Positions 6,072 to 10,163 of a DNA stretch of 10,163 bases are shown in pieces (position 1 is the first letter of the stretch; every line of letters begins with the position of its first letter). The stretch is from an uncultured beta proteobacterium (lineage in GTDB: Bacteria; Pseudomonadota; Gammaproteobacteria; Burkholderiales; Burkholderiaceae_C). The notes beneath the pieces are model-generated. The model ran no database searches, had not been told where the DNA came from, and saw only the letters and a program-made list of their open reading frames with translations. Location of the stretch: contig CAIWRE010000552.1 of NCBI GenBank assembly GCA_903914985.1, forward strand, positions 1-10,163. Direction: 5' to 3'. A program made the position numbers and the translations under genes.

Positions 6072-7651
6072 GCGCAGCCAATGGCGTGGCCGTCGCTGCG
6101 CGGGTCATGGGCACCCCGCATTCCGTCGCTGTCGATCACGATAGCGCCCGGATGGCCCATCAGCGGGCTGTGCGCCGCCACAGTGCTGATGCTGTGACCG
6201 CGCACTTCGAGCTGCTGGCGCACCACCAGCGGCACGTCGCCTTCGAGCTTGAGTGAGTCACGCGCATCGGAGAAAGTTTTTCCGAGTAAAAACCGCGGTT
6301 GGGCCAAGGCCTCAAGCGGGTCCATGCCGTAGTCAATCAGGCGGGTCAGTACTGCCGCCAGCGTCTGCGGTTGGCCGTCGGCGCCTTGGGTGCCGTAGAC
6401 CATGCGGGTGCGTCCGTTTTGTTGGTAGATGCCCGGGTTGAGTGTGTGGAACGGCCGCTTGCCTGGCGCCAGGCAGTTGGGGTGCTGGGGGTTCAGCGAA
6501 AACGAGGCCCCCCGGTTGTGCCAAACCAATCCTGTGTCGCCGACCATTACGCCGCTGCCCCAGTCATAGTAGACCGTGGCCAGCAGCGACACCGCGTTGC
6601 CCGCCGCATCCACCGCGCCCACATACACCGTGTCACCGGTCTGGAAGGGTTGCGGCCAGGGCAGGGCGTGTGGCATGTGGATGCGTGATGCCAGGCTGTC
6701 CAGGTGGCTGCTGGATAGCAAGCGCGCGACGGGTACATCCGCAAAGTCAGGATCGGCCAGGTAGCTGTTGCGGTCCATAAACGCTTGCTTGGTGGCCTCG
6801 ACGAGCAGGTGGTAATGGTCGGCCCCGCCTTGGGGAATGCCAGACATGTCAAACCGCTCCAGCACCCCCATGATTTGCAGGGTCGTGAGGCCTTGTGTGG
6901 GCGGCGGATGCGCCAGCAGGCGACCACCCCGGTAGTCCACAGCCAGCGGAGTTTCCACCTTGGCGTGGGTGCGCCCTAAGTCGGTCACTGTCAATGGTGA
7001 GCCCGCGGCTGTCAAACCACTCGCAATGCGCTTTGCCAGTTGCCCTTCGTAGAGGTCGCGTGCGCCCCGCTCGGCCAGTGTTTCCAGTGTGCGTACCAGC
7101 TGCGGTTGTTTGCGAATACTGCCCAAGGGCGGAACCTTCCCCTGCTCAGAAAATGCGTTGAAGATGTCGGGCATGTGCGCGCGTTCGCCGGACCGAAAGT
7201 TGAGCCAAAAGCGCTCCGAAGCAGTGATTTCAAACCCGTCGCGCGCCAGTGCAATCGAAGGCGCAAGTAATTCGCCCCAGCTGCGCCGGCCGCCCCAGTC
7301 GTTAAGGCTGATCTCAAAGGCCTGTCCTAAGGCATCGGCCGCACCGGCAGTGGTTAAGGCCGAGCGAGGTCCCCGCGTGGGAATCGTGTCCTGGTAGCCA
7401 TCCAGCGTGGCCGCAGCCTGCCCAATGCCTGAAATACTTTGCACGGTGCCCTGTGCGTTGGCCACCAACATGAGGACGTCGCCGCCCCAGCCGCAAAAGT
7501 GGGGATAGGTCACGCTTAGCGTTGCGACGGTGGCAATCGCTGCTTCGATGGCGTTGCCGCCTGCCTGCAGCACGTCGACGCCGGTTTGGGTTGCCAGCGC
7601 ATGCGGGCTGGTCACCATGCCTGTGCGGGAGTACGCGCTCCTGGCGCTCAT
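6068..7651 (-). CDS. Gamma-glutamyltransferase-family Ntn hydrolase (cytoplasmic, YwrD-like)
   Basis: The 527-residue protein belongs to the self-processing GGT family, which cleaves or transfers gamma-glutamyl and similar amide groups. The N-terminal motif is MVTSPHALATQTGVDVLQAGGNAIEAA (pieces at 12-38), followed by HFCGWGGD (51-58). The probable autoprocessing and nucleophile threonine is T341 in GDTVYVGAVDAAGNAVSL; after it come NRGASFSL and APGKRPFHTLNPG, all typical of this branch. The usual GG of the oxyanion loop is G-A here (GTQGADGQPQT, about 420-430). There is no signal peptide, unlike the periplasmic E. coli enzyme. The start at ATG 7651 follows CGGTGA at short distance and overlaps the stop of the upstream gene (ATGA); a longer frame to 7945 only shadows that gene. 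Acting with the deacetylase-family and racemase-like proteins, it may be an amidase rather than a glutathione enzyme. Confidence 0.88.
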   Translation of the reverse strand: MSARSAYSRTGMVTSPHALATQTGVDVLQAGGNAIEAAIATVATLSVTYPHFCGWGGDVLMLVANAQGTVQSISGIGQAAATLDGYQDTIPTRGPRSALTTAGAADALGQAFEISLNDWGGRRSWGELLAPSIALARDGFEITASERFWLNFRSGERAHMPDIFNAFSEQGKVPPLGSIRKQPQLVRTLETLAERGARDLYEGQLAKRIASGLTAAGSPLTVTDLGRTHAKVETPLAVDYRGGRLLAHPPPTQGLTTLQIMGVLERFDMSGIPQGGADHYHLLVEATKQAFMDRNSYLADPDFADVPVARLLSSSHLDSLASRIHMPHALPWPQPFQTGDTVYVGAVDAAGNAVSLLATVYYDWGSGVMVGDTGLVWHNRGASFSLNPQHPNCLAPGKRPFHTLNPGIYQQNGRTRMVYGTQGADGQPQTLAAVLTRLIDYGMDPLEALAQPRFLLGKTFSDARDSLKLEGDVPLVVRQQLEVRGHSISTVAAHSPLMGHPGAIVIDSDGMRGAHDPRSDGHAIGCA

Positions 7652-8553
7652 GGGTTCACCGAGTGCATGTGCTGGCAAATCTGTCCCGGCGTGGTGAACC
7701 AGACATCGCCCCTGTCCCGCGCGCGCACCAAATGCTCTAAGGCTTTGCGCAAATGCAAAAGGCGGTGGGGTTGGCCCACGATGTAAGGGTGCAGCGCAAT
7801 GCCCATGACCAGAGGCTGAGCTGCGGCTTGCCGGCGCATTTCGTCGAAGTGGTCGGTAATAAGCTCGCCAAATGCGCGCCCGTCCATCAGGCGGCCCATC
7901 ACCATGGGAATGTCGTTGACCTCTTGCGGATAAGGTATCGCCCACAGCGGCTGGCCTGAACGGGTGCGCATGCGGGTGGGTTGGTCGTCATGGCACCAGT
8001 TCAGGGTGTAGCTGTAGCCCGTCTCTGCCAACAAATCAGGGGTCACCAGGCTTTCTGAAATCCAGGGCGACAGCCACCCGGCGGGCGACATACCGCTGCG
8101 CTCCAGTATGCGCTGGCGGCAACCGGCCAAGAGGGTGCGTTCGTCCGTTTCGCTCAGGTCGGATTGGCGCATCGCATTGCTGTGGCCATGGCCGATCAGT
8201 TCGTCACCGCGGGCCACCAGTGCTTGCACCAGTTCGGGGCAGTGGTCGTACAAAGCGGTGTTGATGAGCGCGCCTGTGGGCAAGGCCAGGTGGTCAAAAA
8301 GATCCAGGCAGCGCCATGCGCCCACCCGGTTGCCGTACTCGCGCCAGGCGTAGTTCAGCACGTCGGGCTGGGGTGAGGCGGGCCCGAGGTTGGCGCCCAA
8401 GCCGCTGCCAAACGCAAAATGCTCCACGTTAAAGCCCAGGTACACGGCCAGGCGTGCGCCATTGGGCCAGCAATAGTCGGGCCGCTGCACGATGGCTTGG
8501 TAGTCAAAACGGCCGCTGGTGGCCAGGGGCGACATGGGGTCGGCGGCTGTCAT
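7648..8553 (-). CDS. Polysaccharide-deacetylase-family hydrolase, PuuE/allantoinase-like
   Basis: This 301-residue protein has the NodB-type fold of carbohydrate esterase family 4, but in the branch that acts on small amides such as allantoin (PuuE). The family-specific parts are LAVYLGFNVEHF (35-46, where true deacetylases have TFDD), ELIGHGHSNAMRQSDL (118-133, where they have H[S/T]xxH), GWLSPWISES (159-168), NWCHDDQP (185-192) and LHPYIVGQPHR (254-264). The catalytic aspartate pair and the second metal histidine are not seen, so a zinc-dependent sugar deacetylase is unlikely; metal-independent ring opening or amide hydrolysis fits better. The chosen start ATG 8553 lies seven bases after GGAG (8561-8564, minus strand) and overlaps the upstream stop as ATGA. 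No signal peptide is seen, so it is cytoplasmic. Confidence 0.85.
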   Translation of the reverse strand: MTAADPMSPLATSGRFDYQAIVQRPDYCWPNGARLAVYLGFNVEHFAFGSGLGANLGPASPQPDVLNYAWREYGNRVGAWRCLDLFDHLALPTGALINTALYDHCPELVQALVARGDELIGHGHSNAMRQSDLSETDERTLLAGCRQRILERSGMSPAGWLSPWISESLVTPDLLAETGYSYTLNWCHDDQPTRMRTRSGQPLWAIPYPQEVNDIPMVMGRLMDGRAFGELITDHFDEMRRQAAAQPLVMGIALHPYIVGQPHRLLHLRKALEHLVRARDRGDVWFTTPGQICQHMHSVNP

Positions 8554-8990
8554 GCGGGTGCTCCGTTGACCGCAGGCCAGGGCGCAGCCAAGCCTGCGCG
8601 CACCAGCATCCACTCGGCACTGTCATTCCAGACGTCCATTTGCACGATCAGGCCGTCGCGCACCACATAACGATCTACATAGCGGTTGCCCTCGAACGGC
8701 GTGCCGTCGGGCCAGGCGCCATAAAGCGTGCCGATGTTGTAGACGGTGGCCTCCTGGTCGGTGGCACCTTGGACCACGTCGGTCTGCTCAAACCGCTTTT
8801 TGACCCAGGCGTAGCGCGTGGCGTTGAAGGCGCTGCACTCGGTTGGGTCTTGCATTTCCCGCCCGCCGGTGAACCGGATGCGCAGGGCAGGCGACACAAA
8901 GGCGCGTGCGGCCACCGGGTCGGGGATCATGATGGTTCGCAGAAAGGTCTCTACCAGTTCCAGGGGGGCAAGCGCAGAGGTAAGTGGCAT
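8550..8990 (-). CDS. NTF2/SnoaL-like small protein
   Basis: The 146-residue product has the pattern of a SnoaL/NTF2-like cone fold: an N-terminal helix LELVETFLRTIMIPD (10-24), an FVSPALRIRFTGG strand region, a helix with RYAWVKKRFEQT and a final antiparallel sheet YVDRYVVRDGLIVQMDVWND (104-123). Proteins of this fold serve as small enzymes (isomerases, dehydratases) or as accessory subunits; no catalytic residues can be named with certainty. It is the first gene of the minus-strand operon and its stop overlaps the start of the deacetylase-family gene. Start choice: ATG 8990, preceded by CGGAA, is preferred to the in-frame ATG at 9011, which has no ribosome site. The function in the pathway is unknown; the family call is by pattern only. 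Confidence 0.7.
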   Translation of the reverse strand: MPLTSALAPLELVETFLRTIMIPDPVAARAFVSPALRIRFTGGREMQDPTECSAFNATRYAWVKKRFEQTDVVQGATDQEATVYNIGTLYGAWPDGTPFEGNRYVDRYVVRDGLIVQMDVWNDSAEWMLVRAGLAAPWPAVNGAPA

Positions 8991-9050
8991 GGTGAATTCC
9001 GTTCGCGGCATGGTTGGGTCGTGGCAGTGGTTTGCCGCGGTGACTCCAGG

Positions 9051-9069
9051 ATTGCAACTTCTGCGCCAA
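9051..9069 (-). promoter_or_regulatory. Sigma-54 (RpoN) type -24/-12 promoter for the minus-strand operon
   Basis: Read on the minus strand the sequence is TTGGCGCAGAAGTTGCAAT. It agrees with TTGGCAC-N5-TTGCA except for one base in the -24 element (CGC for CAC), and ten bases separate the GG (9067-9066) from the GC (9055-9054), as required. The -12 element TTGCAA is a full match. The predicted start near 9042 leaves a leader of about 50 bases before ATG 8990, a normal arrangement. A GGTGC half-site at 9181-9185 lies about 140 bases upstream. Confidence 0.5.
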
Positions 9070-9125
9070 GAAAATCGCGAATTTGCCGCCTAAAAATGGA
9101 TATTTTGAGCTTTTTCACATAAATC

Positions 9126-9155
9126 ATGACGCATAAGGCCATCGCTTACCATAAT
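9126..9155 (+). promoter_or_regulatory. Candidate sigma-70 promoter for the secreted-protein gene
   Basis: A -35-like ATGACG (9126-9131) and a -10-like CATAAT (9150-9155, five of six to TATAAT) are 18 bases apart. Initiation near 9162 would give a leader of about 56 bases before ATG 9218. It diverges from the sigma-54-like promoter of the minus-strand operon. The -35 match is modest (four of six), so this is tentative. Confidence 0.35.
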
Positions 9156-9190
9156 GCGCCATGGCATGAAGCCCAATAATGGTGCGCCAT
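9155..9190. repeat. Imperfect direct repeat in the divergent intergenic region
   Basis: ATAATGCGCCAT (9151-9162) recurs as ATAATGGTGCGCCAT (9176-9190), the second with three extra bases. On the minus strand both begin ATGGCGCA and are spaced 28 bases apart. They lie upstream of the minus-strand operon promoter, at the distance of an activator site, and overlap the start region for the secreted-protein transcript. The repeat is seen; a binding role is speculative. Confidence 0.3.
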
Positions 9191-9217
9191 CTCCATCTTT
9201 TTCAAGGTTTGTACTGT

Positions 9218-10163
9218 ATGCGTCGACTGTGGCTCATGATGCTCTTGTGGACCGGCAGCGTGTTGGCTGCAGAGCAGACGCAGGTGCTGTTGTGGCCCAC
9301 TATCCCGTTTATTCGCGGACAGGACTTGTGCCAATACCAGGATGCCTATGGGCGCAGCAAGGCCGAAAACGCCCAGGCAATGACCCAGAACATGATCAGC
9401 CTGTTGCGTGAAGGTGCCAGCGCGGGCAGCGCATTTGCCATGGTTGCGGCGATGGACGAGGTCACCAACAAAAACCGGGCAGCAGCCAGTGCAGGCTTGG
9501 GCATGGACGTGATACTGGAAGGCAGCTTGAAGGCGTCTTTGGATGCCATTTACCGCGACATCAACCCGCCGCAGAAAAAAGTGGCGTTTTTTAACCCCGC
9601 GCCGCTGATTCAGGTGGTGCGTGAGCTGCACGATCAAAAACGCCAGGGTTATTTGGATCAGCGCTATCTCGCTGGACTCAGTGGCGTCATTTGGGGGATC
9701 TATTCATTCAGCCCCAATTGCCGGGGTGATGTCACCGTGACGCTGCACATTGAGACCAAATCAGGAACAACCTACAACTTCCAAGGGCAGGGCGCGCCAG
9801 AATTGGTCATGCAGGGCATTGCCGGCCAGGTGTTTGAGTTTTTTCAAAAAACCCAATTCCCGTCTAAAGTGAAATATGGCAATGGATTCGTGGAATTGTT
9901 GGGCGCGCCAGGCACGCCCATCAGCCATGCAACCTCACCCGAAAATGCCGAAAAATCCTGCGCAAAAATGCAGGGGCGCTTACCGACGGCCGAAGAGTAT
10001 GTGTTCTTGTCCAGTCTAGGAGACTGGAGCGGCGGCGTGACCTTGCGCCATGAATTCTGGGCGATGGCCGAAGGCATGGTAATGGCGCCCGACTTGCCGA
10101 ACCCGAGCCCTGTGCGCAAGTCCGAAGAGATTCGGGTCAACGAATACCACTTCTACTGCGTAC
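9218..10163 (+). CDS. Secreted protein of unknown function, 3' end outside window
   Basis: The frame from ATG 9218 is open to the end of the window (315 residues, incomplete). It starts with a Sec-type signal: MRRLWLMMLLWTGSVLAAEQ, with a positively charged start, hydrophobic core and a VLA-A cleavage site. AAGG (9204-9207) is a weak ribosome site ten bases away; an in-frame ATG at 9179 would add 13 residues in front of the signal and is less likely. The mature part has an alpha/beta-looking region (about 22-235) with single cysteines in QDLCQYQDAYG and SPNCRGDV. It is followed by a distinct C-terminal module (about 250-315) with SCAKMQGRLPTAEEY (249-263), GDWSGG and NEYHFYC. That last module resembles the 'RLPTxxE ... 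C' pattern of lectin-like/sulfatase-modifying-factor-like domains. I do not recognise the family. It appears unrelated to the catabolic operons and faces away from them. Confidence 0.75.
   Translation, partial: MRRLWLMMLLWTGSVLAAEQTQVLLWPTIPFIRGQDLCQYQDAYGRSKAENAQAMTQNMISLLREGASAGSAFAMVAAMDEVTNKNRAAASAGLGMDVILEGSLKASLDAIYRDINPPQKKVAFFNPAPLIQVVRELHDQKRQGYLDQRYLAGLSGVIWGIYSFSPNCRGDVTVTLHIETKSGTTYNFQGQGAPELVMQGIAGQVFEFFQKTQFPSKVKYGNGFVELLGAPGTPISHATSPENAEKSCAKMQGRLPTAEEYVFLSSLGDWSGGVTLRHEFWAMAEGMVMAPDLPNPSPVRKSEEIRVNEYHFYCV

Noticed and set aside
7652..7945. 98-residue N-terminal extension of the GGT-like protein
   Set aside because: It would overlap the deacetylase-family gene in another frame and reads as Arg/Pro/Ala-rich shadow; the ATGA overlap at 7651 gives a normal start.
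9022..9036. TGGCAG...TTGCC on the plus strand, resembling a third sigma-54 promoter
   Set aside because: Only nine bases separate the GG and GC dinucleotides; RpoN promoters need ten, and spacing changes of one base abolish function.
8454..9122. 222-residue plus-strand open frame
   Set aside because: Antisense to the NTF2-like gene and the start of the deacetylase-family gene; no family motif and no ribosome site.

Overview
The window looks like a chromosomal stretch from a Gram-negative betaproteobacterium, probably of the Comamonadaceae/Burkholderiales type. This is inferred from moderately high GC, GC-rich third codon positions, dense gene packing and gene families, not from a marker gene. 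I saw no rRNA, tRNA, CRISPR array, insertion sequence or phage gene. The content is an uptake and catabolism locus, with unrelated genes cut off at both ends.

Layout. Bases 1-162 are the 3' end of a CobW-family GTPase gene. Bases 163-342 are a structured intergenic region. It has two hairpins, a candidate GntR/FadR-type operator (299-308) and a near-consensus sigma-54 promoter (315-330). Then comes a co-directional + strand operon: a polyamine/opine-type ABC importer (ATPase 343-1395, Tat-type substrate-binding protein 1480-2766, two permeases 2812-3726 and 3728-4609), a GntR/FCD regulator (4628-5353) and an Asp/Glu/hydantoin-racemase-family protein (5331-6071). Convergent to it on the - strand is a tightly coupled three-gene operon, transcribed from right to left: an NTF2/SnoaL-like protein (8990-8550), a PuuE-like polysaccharide-deacetylase-family hydrolase (8553-7648) and a cytoplasmic gamma-glutamyltransferase-family Ntn hydrolase (7651-6068). 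These three are joined by ATGA overlaps. The two operons meet on one TTAA that supplies both stop codons. Upstream of the - strand operon is a second sigma-54-like promoter (9051-9069). The last gene (9218 to the window end) is a secreted protein of unknown function, truncated by the window and possibly driven by a sigma-70-like promoter.

How the genes may work together (inference). The importer brings in a small nitrogenous solute. The FCD regulator may sense it and act at the operator before the ATPase gene. The racemase-like protein, the PuuE-like hydrolase and the GGT-like amidase would process it; a cyclic amide, imide or ureide (hydantoin- or allantoin-like) or a gamma-glutamyl-type amide fits these families best. 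The two matching sigma-54-like promoters suggest shared control under nitrogen limitation. Substrate and reaction order cannot be read from the sequence. The most notable points are the sigma-54 pair, the racemase homologue whose second catalytic cysteine position is glycine, and the deacetylase-family enzyme without the classical metal-binding triad.
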